Positions 35,601 to 43,600 of a DNA stretch of 64,000 bases are shown here, one piece after another; position 1 is the stretch's first letter; each line of letters starts with the position of its first letter. Source of the stretch: Asterias rubens (Eukaryota > Echinodermata > Asteroidea > Forcipulatida > Asteriidae); contig NC_047070.1 in assembly GCF_902459465.1 (NCBI RefSeq), forward strand, positions 2,480,001-2,544,000, read 5' to 3'. The notes beneath the pieces are model-generated. The model had not been told where the DNA came from and did no database searches. It saw only the letters and a program-made list of their open reading frames with translations. A program made the position numbers and the translations under genes.

Positions 35601-37364
35601 TCATGAGACAAAAATTATTTTCATGACATTGTTTTACTCATTTCCCAAAAACTACAGCACCTCAGCACGTAATATTTTCAGGGAAGCTTTCTCCTATCAT
35701 TATCTTCAAACTGTGTAAGTATAGTGTAAATCTGTGAACATTGTGTTTTTTGTCCCACAAAAGTTACATAGACCCTTTAAAGGCACTGGACACTATTGAT
35801 AATTACTCAAAATAATTGTTACCATAAAGACTTACTTGGTAACAAGCAATGGAGAGCTGTTGATAGTATAAAACATTGTGAGAAACGGCTCCCTCTGAAG
35901 TAACGTAGTTTTTGAGAAATAGGTAATTTCTCACTAAAATGTTTGAATCTGAAAAAGACTTCAGGCCTGATGAAGCCTTTTTTTCAGGCATATGAAAGCA
36001 CACAAAATTGTGCAATACGGGTGTTTTTTTTCTGTTATTATTTTCTTGTAGCTTTGAGTATCAATGCATACATTGAGATACACCAAGTGAGAATACTGGT
36101 CTTTGGGAATTACCAATTAAGGTGTCCAGTGCCTTAAGGAGTGTTTCTTTAAGAGTGTTTCAGAAGAGCAGTCTTATTGGGGAAACTTCTTCCTTCTTAT
36201 GCTTCATCATCCTTATGGGTGAGCTTCGCTTTAGAATGCTTTCCCATATTTTTTTTACAAATTTAAAATGTCCGAAGCACTTCCTCTTTTTTCACTTGTG
36301 ATATTTTTCTCTTTCAGAAATTCTTGTCTCCGTTCAATCAATCTATCGCTGAGATTAGTGAGCGAAGTCTGTCGGCAATCTGGCCCACTAACCAGGTCAA
36401 ACGCTGGACTTGGAACACTAAAACGGGCGTAGAAAACGATGAGGCTACCGACGATTTCAATCAAGGTTAGTTCAATTTTGAATTTGGTTCATAGTTTCAT
36501 AAATCAATCAATAAACTACTCCTTTTTTTTTTAGTGTTAAACAGACAATTTTCATTGGAAATCAGTCTTAAAATAAATGGCAATAAAAAACATTTGTAAG
36601 AAGCCTACAGCAGCTTTTGATAGTATAAAGCATTTTGAGAAACATTTCACTTTGAAGTAATGTGGTAATGTAAAAATATTTCAGTTTTTATGCCACAAAA
36701 TAAGAAGCGATAGTGCAGAAATGCTTCTCAGTTTGTTGTATTCCTATAAGGTATCATTCTTCCCCCATGGACACATTATTAACTTCAGATTTTCAGCAAA
36801 CTGTTCCAAAAACCAAAGGTATATTTTGCTTTTAAGATGTGAGACATTGGAAAATTAAATTCTATGTAAATTATGTAATTCTTATTATAGTTGTCATTAG
36901 CAAAAAAAACATCTTTATAAGGTAGCTGTAAAAAAACCGGACAATTTCATTATTTGTGTAAACTTTTAAGTTTTAACAAGCAGTATTGTCTCACAAAATT
37001 GTTCAAAAATGTATTCTATATTCAAACCTTTTAAGTGCACAGAAAAAGAAATAGCCATTTGCACTTGTACACTGTTTTTCAGTTGTAAATGTCATCATTG
37101 TTAAAGAGAAAAAAGGAAACACAGCTGATCATCTGAAAAATTGCAGAGCTGTATATTTCAAAATTTTATGAAGGTAAAATCAACTGGGAGTTCATTTATT
37201 AACCATTTGGCAAATCAATTATAATTGAAAGAAAAGTTACATATTTTGTGTTGAATAGCTATTATTTCTAATTTGTTACAGATGCTGTTTCTGTGGTACC
37301 GACTAATGTGACGTTGAATGCTCAAGAAATCAAGACATTCTTTGTTACCTTTGGAAAGAAATAG
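14661..37364 (+). CDS. MAN2B2: lysosomal alpha-mannosidase, MAN2B2 type (GH38), 19 exons, 1088 aa
   Basis: Exons: 14661-14867, 17007-17147, 17772-17883, 18224-18512, 19293-19470, 20737-20935, 21343-21536, 22628-22823, 23865-24004, 25414-25697, 26965-27156, 27850-27996, 28458-28563, 29703-29819, 30866-31097, 32109-32285, 35221-35345 (end uncertain), 36318-36465, 37282-37364. All are GT-AG and the frame is kept throughout. The signal peptide is within residues 1-27. Zinc and catalytic residues of GH38 are present: H59 and D61 in P-H-S-H-M-D-V-G-W, nucleophile D174 in W-H-V-D-P-F-G, H444 in Q-H-H-D. Human MAN2B2-like segments include the [10 protein letters not shown] stretch, [11 protein letters not shown] and I-F-T-H-(V/I)-M-D-Q-Y-S-Y-C-T-P. 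Human MAN2B2 (1009 aa) is the core-specific alpha-1,6-mannosidase of lysosomal N-glycan breakdown. Many N-x-S/T sites fit a lysosomal glycoprotein. MAN2B1 is a poorer fit. Confidence 0.93.
15380..15722. mobile_element. TIR DNA transposon, non-autonomous, copy 2 (MAN2B2 intron 1)
   Basis: Same termini as 6188-6684 (CCGGTGTGGCGGTTTCAACT ... GAAACCGCCACACTGG). Inside is an open frame of 58 codons, 15532-15708, starting in ATGGCGGCGTCC and encoding a basic/acidic segment with I-I-L-Y-L-Y-R. It may be a transposase N-terminus or a captured host first exon. Confidence 0.75.
16610..16702 (-). mobile_element. tRNA-Leu-derived SINE head fragment (minus)
   Basis: On the minus strand it reads GCCATGGCCGAGTGGTTAAG...GTTGGAGTCCTGATCGTGACA, the head shared with the copies at 26450 and 31207. 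In MAN2B2 intron 1. Confidence 0.7.
17558..17745 (+). mobile_element. tRNA-derived SINE, second family
   Basis: A pol III B-box-like GGTTCGAATCCCACCCGAGT precedes a body with CAGAACTCTGG, AGTACTCAGTATACAGTGC and ACACACATCGATGTAAGGG. A second copy is at 20521-20700, and fragments are at 41405-41465 and about 50000-50530. Confidence 0.75.
18000..18140. repeat. interspersed repeat, GGTTTT..ACCTTTTGT type
   Basis: TAGATAGCTCAGTTGGTAGA (tRNA-like head) is followed by a block with AATCCCTACTCACTGTAAATGA and TTTACCTGTAGAAGCTTCAG, which recurs at about 34250-34400. Confidence 0.6.
19115..19180 (+). pseudogene. partial duplicate of MAN2B2 exon 5 start (dead exon)
   Basis: The stretch from GTTGGAAGTATTCTTTATTT through AACAGGACTGGTTTCTAC and GAATTGATACGCCGTG is a diverged copy of the real exon 5 acceptor and start at 19270-19325. 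It keeps an AG acceptor, but the frame runs into TGA and TAG stops and the match is lost after about 60 bp. It lies about 150 bp before the functional exon. Confidence 0.75.
19537..20115. repeat. inverted-repeat element in MAN2B2 intron 5
   Basis: The left arm (TTTCTGGGGCGGAAAAATTT ... CCATGGC ... TTTTTCTGCGGTGGGTTTTG) returns in reverse complement at about 19980-20112. Arms are about 180 bp around a G/C-richer centre near 19800-19900. Confidence 0.75.
20521..20700 (+). mobile_element. tRNA-derived SINE, second family, copy 2
   Basis: Same head and body as 17558-17745, ending TTTATCCTGGATGCAAATTT directly before exon 6. A further tRNA-like head (GACTCAGTTGGTAGAG) lies at about 20428. Confidence 0.7.
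21012..21176. repeat. short TIR MITE (AAAGGCCCGGTCACA)
   Basis: Ends AAAGGCCCGGTCACAGAGGC and GCCTGTGTGACCGGGCCTTT are inverted, with GAACGAAAACG-type arms and AATGC/CCCTCGA blocks inside. In MAN2B2 intron 6. Confidence 0.8.
22863..23027 (+). mobile_element. tRNA-Leu-derived SINE
   Basis: Contains GTGTCATGGCCAAGCGGTTT, CAAATTCAAGCTCTGGTGG, TTGAGCAAGATGCTTTACTA and CACCCAGGGGTATAAATGGG, matching the family at 31207-31535. Confidence 0.75.
23305..23660. repeat. large foldback element
   Basis: Arms carry GTTGCCTTGGATCGGTCGAG ... GGCCGACCGTGTTAG in opposite orientations. Same family as 49543-49948. Confidence 0.8.
24033..24108 (+). mobile_element. tRNA-like SINE head or pseudo-tRNA
   Basis: TAGCTCAGTTGGTAGAGCGC (A-box like) and GGTGGTTCGAATCCCACTCT (B-box) are present. 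The acceptor stem does not pair and position 33 of the anticodon loop is not T, so a working tRNA is unlikely. In MAN2B2 intron 9. Confidence 0.6.
24951..25380. repeat. 78-bp tandem repeat with 156-bp higher-order pattern
   Basis: Units start at 24951, 25029, 25107, 25185, 25263 and (partial) 25341, each with CATACAGACTGAGT, CTAGCCATA(T/C)GCTGGTGG and GGCTGTGGCT. Odd and even units alternate between GGTAATAACGAAG and GGTAATATTGACG. The array ends about 33 bp before MAN2B2 exon 10. The unit is a multiple of three, so one frame stays open, but nothing supports coding. Confidence 0.95.
25810..26170 (+). mobile_element. LINE (non-LTR retrotransposon) 3' end
   Basis: One frame encodes the reverse-transcriptase tail motif [10 protein letters not shown] at about 25927-25960, followed by a phase-shifted S-H-L-F-P. 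It ends in AAACCGCTGTGGTCTTGCTG and a (GTAT)n tail. 5'-truncated, in MAN2B2 intron 10. Confidence 0.75.
26450..26735 (+). mobile_element. tRNA-Leu-derived SINE with alternate 3' body
   Basis: Head TGTCATGGCCGAGCGGTTAA and anticodon-like ATCAAGCTCTGG, then B-box-like GGGTTTGAATCTCGGACATG. The 3' part (AGTAGGTTGCAACGGCCTC) differs from the 31207 copy. Confidence 0.7.
27241..27335. repeat. short foldback element (GGCTTCGGCTACAGCTACGG)
   Basis: Second copy of the element at 14355-14480. Arms GGCTACAGCTACGGCTAGAT and GATCTAGCCGTAGCTATAAG. Confidence 0.7.
28628..28820. repeat. MITE family A, truncated
   Basis: Starts TTAAAGGCACTGCAGTGCAC and contains GAGAAACGGCTCCTTCTGAA. The right end is replaced by another repeat. 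Confidence 0.7.
28830..29310. repeat. composite of 'GAGCTGCTTAA/CTCTATGAAATTGG' and related MITEs
   Basis: Includes CTTAAAGGAACATTACAGAA ... TTCTGTAACGTTCCTTTAAG as inverted termini (about 28926-29285), followed by GCGGCTCTATGAAATTGGGC. In MAN2B2 intron 13. Confidence 0.65.
29320..29610. repeat. two copies of an ACTTAGGACTAGTCCTAAG palindromic repeat
   Basis: CCTAACTTAGGACTAGCCTT...CCTAGGACTAGTCCTAAGTTAGG occurs at about 29355-29430 and again, diverged, at 29495-29600. Confidence 0.7.
29866..30180 (+). mobile_element. LINE 3' end
   Basis: Frame 29866-30060 encodes a non-LTR tail with S-S-L-W-N-E-L-P at about 29950 and F-E-N-S-H-F-H. It is followed by a 3' UTR with CTCATTAGAATGATACGGCA and ends in a short (ATT)n. 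In MAN2B2 intron 14. Confidence 0.65.
31207..31535 (+). mobile_element. tRNA-Leu-derived SINE, full length
   Basis: Head with GGCCGAGCGG, CTCAAGCTCTGGTG (anticodon CAA, Leu) and GTTTGAGTCCCGGTCATGAC. The body has CACTTAACTATAATTGCTTC, GGTAAATGGGTACCTGTTAG and GGAAGCGCTTTGAGACGCC, and it ends in (ATT)n. The reverse copy at 60058-60412 matches over its whole length. Confidence 0.85.
32340..32500. repeat. MITE family C, left half
   Basis: Carries ACAGATTTACTTACAGGGTT, ATGATGGTAGAATGCTTCCC and GAGATGCTGTAGTTTTTGAG. The matching right half is at 33177-33390, separated by a family A element. Confidence 0.7.
32603..33091. repeat. MITE family A with another element inserted near its right end
   Basis: TTAAAGACACTGGACACTCT at the left; TGTCCACTGCCTTTAA at the right. 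The right inverted repeat is split at CCAATA by about 175 bp beginning CAGGCCTGATACTTCACGG (32891-33067), a repeat found alone at 61075-61250. Confidence 0.8.
33177..33390. repeat. MITE family C, right half
   Basis: TTTCGTCTCGGTGATCACGAGACGAAA at the symmetry centre, then CATTGTTTTACTCATTTCTC, ACCATCATTATCTTCAAACG and terminal CCCAAATCCTTTAA. Confidence 0.75.
33831..34193. repeat. MITE family A copy
   Basis: TTAA boundary at the left with a variant start (AGGGAAGGTACACTTTTGAT); standard right end AATAGTGTCCAGTGTCTT. In MAN2B2 intron 16. Confidence 0.8.
34538..34912. repeat. MITE family A copy
   Basis: TTAAAGGCAGTGGACACTAT at the left; internal hairpin GATTTCGAGACCTCAAGTTT/complement at about 34699-34742. 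The right end is degenerate. Confidence 0.8.
35419..35780. repeat. MITE family C, near-complete palindrome
   Basis: TTAAAGGATTAGGGTACCTT at the left and ...CCCTTTAA at the right. The two halves are almost fully reverse-complementary about a centre near 35605 (TTTGGTCTCATGAGACAAAA). It begins about 15 bp after the read-through stop that follows MAN2B2 exon 17. Confidence 0.85.
35777..36137. repeat. MITE family A abutting family C
   Basis: TTAAAGGCACTGGACACTAT shares its TTAA with the right end of the preceding family C element. Right end GTGTCCAGTGCCTTAA. Confidence 0.85.
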
Positions 37365-37483
37365 AACTGAATTTGACTCTACAAATGTCTCAAAGAACCG
37401 TAGAAGACTCTAAAATAAGGTCAGACCTCTGTTACCTTACACATAGACTGTGCAAGTCTCGTTAAAGTTGTTTCCTTTACACG

Positions 37484-38645
37484 TTAAAGGATTTGGGTAC
37501 TTTTAACACAAAACACAATGTCTACAGATTCACATTAAAGCCATTGGACCCTTTCGGTACAGAAAAAAAAAAAAAAGTTCACAGATTTACAAATAATTTA
37601 CAGGGTTTACAGAAGGTAATGGTGAAAGACTTCTCTTGAAATATTAGTCCATGAAATGCTTTACTTTTTGAGAAAACGGTAAAACAATATAAATTCTCGT
37701 TAACAAGAATTACGGATTTGTTATAAACACATGTCATGATACGGCGAAACGCGCGAAAACAGGAGTGGGTTTTCCCGTTATTTTCTCCCGACTCTGATGT
37801 CCGATTGAGCGTAAATTTCCACAGGATTGTTATTTTATATATAAGTTGTGATACACGAAGTGTGGGACTTGGACAATACTGTTTACCGAAAGTGTATAAT
37901 GGCTTTAAACTTGCACCGTTTGAAGATAATGATAGGCGAAAGCGTACTTTAAAATATTATTCATAAATACCTCAGTTTCGCTATTCCTATTGGTGGAGAG
38001 CGCGTCACATGGGTGTGTATAAACCTTGTGTTTATAACCAGTAAAAAGTTTTGAAACATGGGCGTGACACGCGAGCTTTGCACCTGTGCTTATAAGACAG
38101 TTTTCTTTATTAGTATTGGTCGAGAGTAACGGCCGGGACAGTTGTGCCACATCACGTGCGCTCGCACAGCATTTCCTTATAAGGAGTTGTTTACCCGATC
38201 GGTCGAGGGCCTTGCTATTTCATAGCTGGAGGGGTGTTGTGTTGAAAGAAATCATTGAATCATTATAATTTTTGCATTTGTTTTACTTTTTGTCCAAAAA
38301 GTGTTAATGTTTTTGAACGAAAAGGTATTTATCAAGAACCAGGCGTAATAAAGGTTGAGAATAAACCACTAGTTGAAAACCTCTTCACCAGACATTGATT
38401 CCCTTAGTTAAAATATTAGCTGAGGTGCTGTATATTTTGAGAAATGAGTTTAAACAAATTTTCGTATCATAATCACCGAGACAAAAATTATTTTCATGAC
38501 ATTTTTTTACTTGTTTCTCAGAAACTACAGCACCTCAGTAAGTAATATTTTTAGGAAAGCTTTCTACCATCATTATCTTCAAACTGTGTAAGTTTAATGT
38601 AAATCTGTGGCTTTGTGTTTTTTGTCCTACAAAAAGACCCTTTAA
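37484..38645. repeat. MITE C carrying a nested MITE B, and a further insert
   Basis: Left end TTAAAGGATTTGGGTACTTT (37484). MITE B lies at 37536-37908, inserted in the TTAA of C's ACATTAAACTT. C resumes with GTTTGAAGATAATGAT, is broken at about 37965-38395 by unrelated DNA, and finishes ...GACCCTTTAA at 38645. Confidence 0.85.
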
Positions 38646-39779
38646 AGCAATGTGCAAGCGACCAAAAATGTTTGAATATACGCGACACTTGCACGGTCTA
38701 TGTAAAGGGGTAATAGGAATTAAACATCCTAACAAAGTTACTCAAGACTGAAATCTTTAAAAAGTTTTAAAACCATAAATTTGTTTTTACAAAAATTATG
38801 ATACACAGCGCTCTGCAGTTTATTATATTTCCTGCAGTTTTATAATCAATCATGTCATATATTCTTTGTTTGAAAGAATTTCGATGAAAATAATAATGTA
38901 TTTAATCAAGGTTTGTCAATTATTAACGGGCCTGTGTGTAGTCATGATCAAAGCATGCCTGTGCTTTGAACTGGGTGGGCATGCTGTAATGTGAGAGCTA
39001 ATTATTCCATGCATGGCCACAATTGTGGCTGTGCAAGCCTGATTTGATAATGACGACATAGCCCCTTTAATATTGTCCATGCTTAGAGTTTAACTTCCTT
39101 TAAAAAATATGGTAAACTTGTAGTAAAAAAGTGGTTCACAAGTCCACAGCTAATTACAAAAATGAATAAATAGATTGAAATCTTACTTATCATTTTTTAA
39201 TTGAAATCAACTTATGAGAAACAAAGTTTCAAATTTACATCAGTTTGATTATCAACTTTAAGTTCAAAAACTTTCAAAAAGTTTGTTTCTGTTTTTATTG
39301 TCTTGGATCTTTGTCAATTTTTTTTACAATGAATAAAAAATGTCATTAAGTCCATGCATCGGAATCTTTTGAAATTGTTTTTATTCTCACAGCTAAGGTT
39401 GGTCAAATTTGGTCCAGTTTCATAAACAAATCATGCCTGGAATTACATGGAGTCCAATACCTCTGTTGCCCATGTCTTGGCCTTGATGCCCCTTCTAAAG
39501 CTTACCATCGACGTTAAGGTTCCCAATGGTAGTACTCTTTGCAAACTCAAAATGGCATTGCCCTCCTCAAGGATGAAATTCCAGGCTTGAACAATAAGGA
39601 GGAAAACGCTATTTACAAATTAAAGGTGTAATACTGATCCCTTTGGTATTTACACAACTGTACAGTATAATTTGTAACTTACAAATGGACACACCTTCTT
39701 GTATACTGCAAAAAACTGGTGGGTTGCAATTGACCCTGTTGGTATCTATAAATGTGCCAACTCCAACACATTGTTAATT

Positions 39780-39989
39780 ATAGACGATGTGACCTCTGAC
39801 GTCACACGAAAACCATAACATGATTCGCGCGCATACCGCCGGGCAAAACCTTTGTGTTTTGGCAGCCAGCTAGAAAGTGTATGCAATCTTACCATGACTA
39901 CGTGTCTTTTTGCCCGGCGAAACATGACGTATACAGTGTTTTTTCAACAGAGGGCGGTTTGAATGTAAACATAGGTCACATCGTCTATA
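39780..39989. repeat. MITE with 17-bp TIRs (TATAGACGATGTGACCT)
   Basis: TATAGACGATGTGACCT at the left and AGGTCACATCGTCTATA at the right are exact complements. GCCGGGCAAAA / TTTTGCCCGGC are inner inverted arms. Confidence 0.85.
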
Positions 39990-40156
39990 AGTAACAGGGA
40001 TAACTAACACTATGTTTGTCAAATAGATACAGAGCTAGAGTTTTTGCAGTGTAGGTTAACCACTCTAGTCACTACTGTTGAAATTGCATGTGCGTTTTTT
40101 CCTTAGAGAAGTTTGAAAATGCCATTAAGCATGTGGCAAAATGCTCTTTACGAAGA

Positions 40157-41344
40157 TCAGGAAGGCGTTTCTGCTTCACAAATGTTGTTCATGGGGTTCT
40201 CATGACACGCATTCCCGTTCTCAAATGATGTCCTGTTCCGTACCTTCCCGCTCAGTGTGCGGATGACCTGCTGATGAATAGAGCCACCGCCCCCACCAAC
40301 TGATGAGTTACTCGCGGTCACCTCCTGGCATTGGCTCTTACAGAATAACCTCGCAAAGCGTTTTCGATACTGCGCGTTTAGGATACCGTAAACCACTGGA
40401 TTAACGGCCGCGTTGGCGTACGTCACGATAAACACAGCCGTGATCTGATACGATTCCATACCATTCCTGTCATAGTCTGCCATAAGGGCGATTATCGTCA
40501 TGGTTACCGGTCCCCACATCAAAACAAAAACTGTCACCATGGTGATAAGCATCCTCATAACTCTCGCCTCTCGCTGTACATTGGTAGAGGCTTTTGCAGA
40601 GCTTCTGTCTGTCCTGGGTGCGGCTACCATGTGCTCCCGCATTCGCTGTAAACTCATGGAGAACTTTCTCATAATGGCGCGGTAATTCCTGGTGATTATA
40701 GACATTGGGATTATAAACACCACAACAATGTTGATGCAGGAGTAGATCAGAGGCAGATAAAGGGGGCCTGGAAAATCAAAAGTGCACACCGTGACGTTAC
40801 GCCGAAGCCCTGTGTGGTTATCCTCGATGGTTGAGTCTGTGGTTCGGAAGTACAGAACCAATGGAAGGACGAAGATAGCTGCTCCAATCCAGACGAGTAA
40901 CAAACGCAACAATGTCATATTTAGCGTTGATCGATGCCGTTGTAACGACACGATAGCCTGGTAGCGATCCACACTGATTAACACCATAGTCCAGACGCTG
41001 ACGATACCACACACAAACTCAACCGCCGTCAAGAGGCGACATAGTACCTCGCCAAAGACCCATACCCCAGTGACCCTAGTCACCATTACCAGGGGTACCA
41101 TGAGGGTGAAGATGAGGTCAGATAGGGCCAGGTTGGTGATGAAGAGATTGGTGACTTGCCGAATAGCTTTGAATCTCACAAAGAATGAAATGACTAGAAC
41201 GTTTCCACTGATGGAGACCATAGCCATTAAACCCATGATGGTGTTTTCGAGTACGTAACTTTCCTTCCATGGTTTGTTGAACTCTGAGAAGAAGGTGAAC
41301 AATGATTTGTTGGATGCAGAGTCCACGATGTAAGACAAACCCAT
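40157..41344 (-). CDS. class A GPCR, FFAR4/GPR120-like (395 aa)
   Basis: One exon holds all seven helices. The ATG at 41344 is chosen; the open frame upstream has no ATG and is interrupted by a good acceptor (TTTTTACTTTTAG before 41361), so a 5' exon exists. N-glycosylation site N12-K-S; G-N in TM1; L-A-L-S-D in TM2; C102 with a cysteine in the V-T-V-C-T-F segment of loop 2; D-R-Y at 126-128; M-W-G-P in TM6 in place of C-W-x-P; N-P-V-V-Y in TM7. The block P-L-V-M-V-T-R-V-T-G-V-W (84-95) lines up without gaps with the FFAR4 segment holding its carboxylate-binding Arg99, here R90. The F-F-S-E before TM1 also resembles FFAR4. The cytoplasmic tail has a G5 run. A receptor for long-chain fatty acids is plausible but unproven; other rhodopsin-family orphans remain possible. 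Confidence 0.85.
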   Translation of the reverse strand: MGLSYIVDSASNKSLFTFFSEFNKPWKESYVLENTIMGLMAMVSISGNVLVISFFVRFKAIRQVTNLFITNLALSDLIFTLMVPLVMVTRVTGVWVFGEVLCRLLTAVEFVCGIVSVWTMVLISVDRYQAIVSLQRHRSTLNMTLLRLLLVWIGAAIFVLPLVLYFRTTDSTIEDNHTGLRRNVTVCTFDFPGPLYLPLIYSCINIVVVFIIPMSIITRNYRAIMRKFSMSLQRMREHMVAAPRTDRSSAKASTNVQREARVMRMLITMVTVFVLMWGPVTMTIIALMADYDRNGMESYQITAVFIVTYANAAVNPVVYGILNAQYRKRFARLFCKSQCQEVTASNSSVGGGGGSIHQQVIRTLSGKVRNRTSFENGNACHENPMNNICEAETPS

Positions 41345-41404
41345 GATGACAGTTAGATCTAAAAGTAAAAACAAATGAAGTGGAAGCAGTTTAATTTTTC
41401 CCTT

Positions 41405-41465
41405 CGCAGAACTCGGGGAAAGTACTGAGTATACAAAATTGTATTATTTATCCTCGATGCAAAAA
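41405..41465 (+). mobile_element. SINE 3' fragment (second family)
   Basis: CGCAGAACTCGGGGAAAGTACTGAGTATACA...TTATCCTCGATGCAAA, the body of the element at 17558. Close to the 5' side of the GPCR exon. Confidence 0.65.
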
Positions 41466-42279
41466 GTATGTCTTTTATAGGTTTCCACTGCTAACAAACT
41501 CTGCCTCTAGTGTCACTGGGCTAGCTCGATGGTCTATATGACTATATGAGTAAGTAGTGCGGGCATAAATGACCCCGTTTGTCGAAAGTGGATCATTCAG
41601 GTGGGTCGTTCTACATGTATGTGGGTACTTGATGGAGGTGTAACGAAAAATCCCCCCTCTTTTTACCACCACAGACAGCAAACGGGAAGGTCAAAGTGTA
41701 AGACTTCACAGTTTAGATGATACGCTGTTGAGTTTTAGTTCAATTTTTTAAACTAAGATCAGTTACGAATTTTCTGTTTTTTAACCCAAATAACTAGTGT
41801 AAATACACCCCCTCGGTTAAGAGTGTACGAGTCCGGTAGTTGTGTTGTCGTCTGCTACATTTTGATCGTGTTCGAAACATGATCTGTTACCGGACCGGAC
41901 AACAAAGTCCGAAGGGGAAGGCCAAATACAAAAAGTAAAGCACGTAGCATACGCCTCTGTAGGAATTATGAAAATGAAAAAAAAGGAGGAGGAGTTACGT
42001 GAAGACGTCAAGATGCTAGTAATGAGTCAACAGATGATGATGATTTCGAAAATGAAGGGGAGGAGGAGGAGGAATTCCATGAAAATGATTGTGATGAATC
42101 AACAGATGCTTAAGGATTATGAAAATGAAGAGCGGGAGATGTCCGGGGAAAAAAACATTGATTTTTTTTCGCTTTAGAATGCCAAACTAATGTTTCAAAA
42201 TGATTGATTTTTCAATCCAAACAGATGGAGTTTGTTTGATTCGTTGGATACAGAGCTACAGTATTATCAACGGAAGATA
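41466..42279. other. intergenic DNA with acidic low-complexity patch
   Basis: At about 42008-42112 one frame reads a short acidic stretch (D-E-S-T-D-type, E5 run) from GAT/GAA-rich sequence. It is closed by stops and no flanking exon signals were found. No gene is supported. Confidence 0.35.
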
Positions 42280-42650
42280 TTAAAGGCACTAGACACTATT
42301 CATATTGGTAATTACCCAAAATAATTGTTAGATAAACACTTACTCGGAAACGAGCAATGGAGAGCTGTTGATAGTATAAACCATTGTGAGAAACGGCTCC
42401 CTCTGAAGTAAGGTAGTTTTGAGAAAGAGGTAATTCCTGACCCAAATAATATAACTTTTTATGCATCTGAAAGCACAACAGAATTGTGCTACAAGGGTGT
42501 TTTTGCTTTCCTATTCTCATGCAACTTCGGTGACCAATTGAGTTAAATTTTCACAGGTTTGTTATTTTTATGCACATAATTGTATGTTGAGATACACCAA
42601 GGGAGAAGACTGGTCTTTGACAATATTACCAAAGGTGTCCATGTCTTTAA
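42280..42650. repeat. MITE family A copy
   Basis: TTAAAGGCACTAGACACTAT at the left, GTGTCCATGTCTTTAA at the right. Confidence 0.85.
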
Positions 42651-42916
42651 CAATAATGGCAACTGAAAAACGGCGTACAAGTGCAGTTGGTTATTCCTTT
42701 TCTTTTGTGCAGATATAAAGTTTGAATATAGAATAAATTTGTCAAAAATCTTGTGAAATAATACTGCTTGTTAAAACTTAAATGTTTACACAAATAATCA
42801 AATTGTCGGTTTTTTTTTTACAGCTCCCTTATAAAGATGTGTGTTTTTTTTCTAATGACAACTATAATAAAAATGACATAATTTACATAAGATTTAATTT
42901 TCCAATGTCTTACATG

Positions 42917-42965
42917 TTAAAGCCATTGGACACTTTCTGAACAGAACAAAAATTAAAAGTTCAAC
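42917..42965. repeat. MITE family B terminal fragment
   Basis: TTAAAGCCATTGGACACTTT with the family's following AACA..AAAA text, then unrelated sequence. Confidence 0.7.
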
Positions 42966-43600
42966 AATGAGACATTTATGATAAATGAGGAGTCTGTCTT
43001 CCTCCATGGTCTGATGTTGTAACGTACTTTGCCGTACAGAGTGTATTATCCGTCCAATGTTATTGTGTACTTTAGTTCTGCCGCCGTATGTTTAATGTTG
43101 ACACTTTACACAATGACATAATGTAACGTTGCTTTGCATTTTTTATTGAAGCACGTTTCGAACGTCTGTTTTAAAATTCCTGTATTGGTTATATTCATCA
43201 CTGTCAAGTCCAAATCTACTGAAAACAGTCATTTTATATATACCGCGTATATTTTGGTACATTTTGGGCTGAATGACGTACAAACATATAATTTTCTAAT
43301 CGAGTTATTTCGATCTTTTAGTTGCCGATATCATTGATTTGATTAGGCTCTTGAAAAACAAATTAACTTTGAGTAGGATTTGATTAACTGTGAGAGCAAT
43401 TTGTGAAGGCTTACGAGTGCGAAGCCTGCATACATACATTTATTTTTGGTTTTTAAAGCCCGACTCTGTAATCTAGGGCGTTCTATATGGGTAAATCTTC
43501 ACTATGAATTTGATATAAATTTAAAAAAATTAACTAAAAATGGAGAAATCACATCCCTGTAATATAAGATGTAGATTATATAACCTAATATCTGTGCCTA
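42966..43600. other. AT-rich intergenic DNA
   Basis: No gene recognised. Contains CCTCCATGG(T/A)CTGA motifs near 43000 and 43620 in opposite orientation. Confidence 0.35.

Larger units (their letters stand above)
37365..40156. other. repeat-rich intergenic DNA with MAN2B2 3' UTR
   Basis: Holds the nested B-in-C element, an unrelated insert at about 37965-38395 and a TIR MITE at 39780. Possible poly(A) signals AATAAA are at 38347-38352 and 38360-38365, but they sit within repeats and may not be used. Confidence 0.5.

Noticed and set aside
40500..41258. Plus-strand frames across the receptor
   Set aside because: They are antisense shadows of the receptor exon without motifs of their own.
41345..41374. 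GPCR start at 41374
   Set aside because: That codon is TTG and the stretch is a pyrimidine-rich acceptor (ending TTTTAG), so the first ATG at 41344 was used.
41968..42177. An acidic or Met/Lys-rich coding exon
   Set aside because: Low-complexity GAT/GAA-rich DNA closed by stops in the acidic frame, with no clear neighbouring exon.
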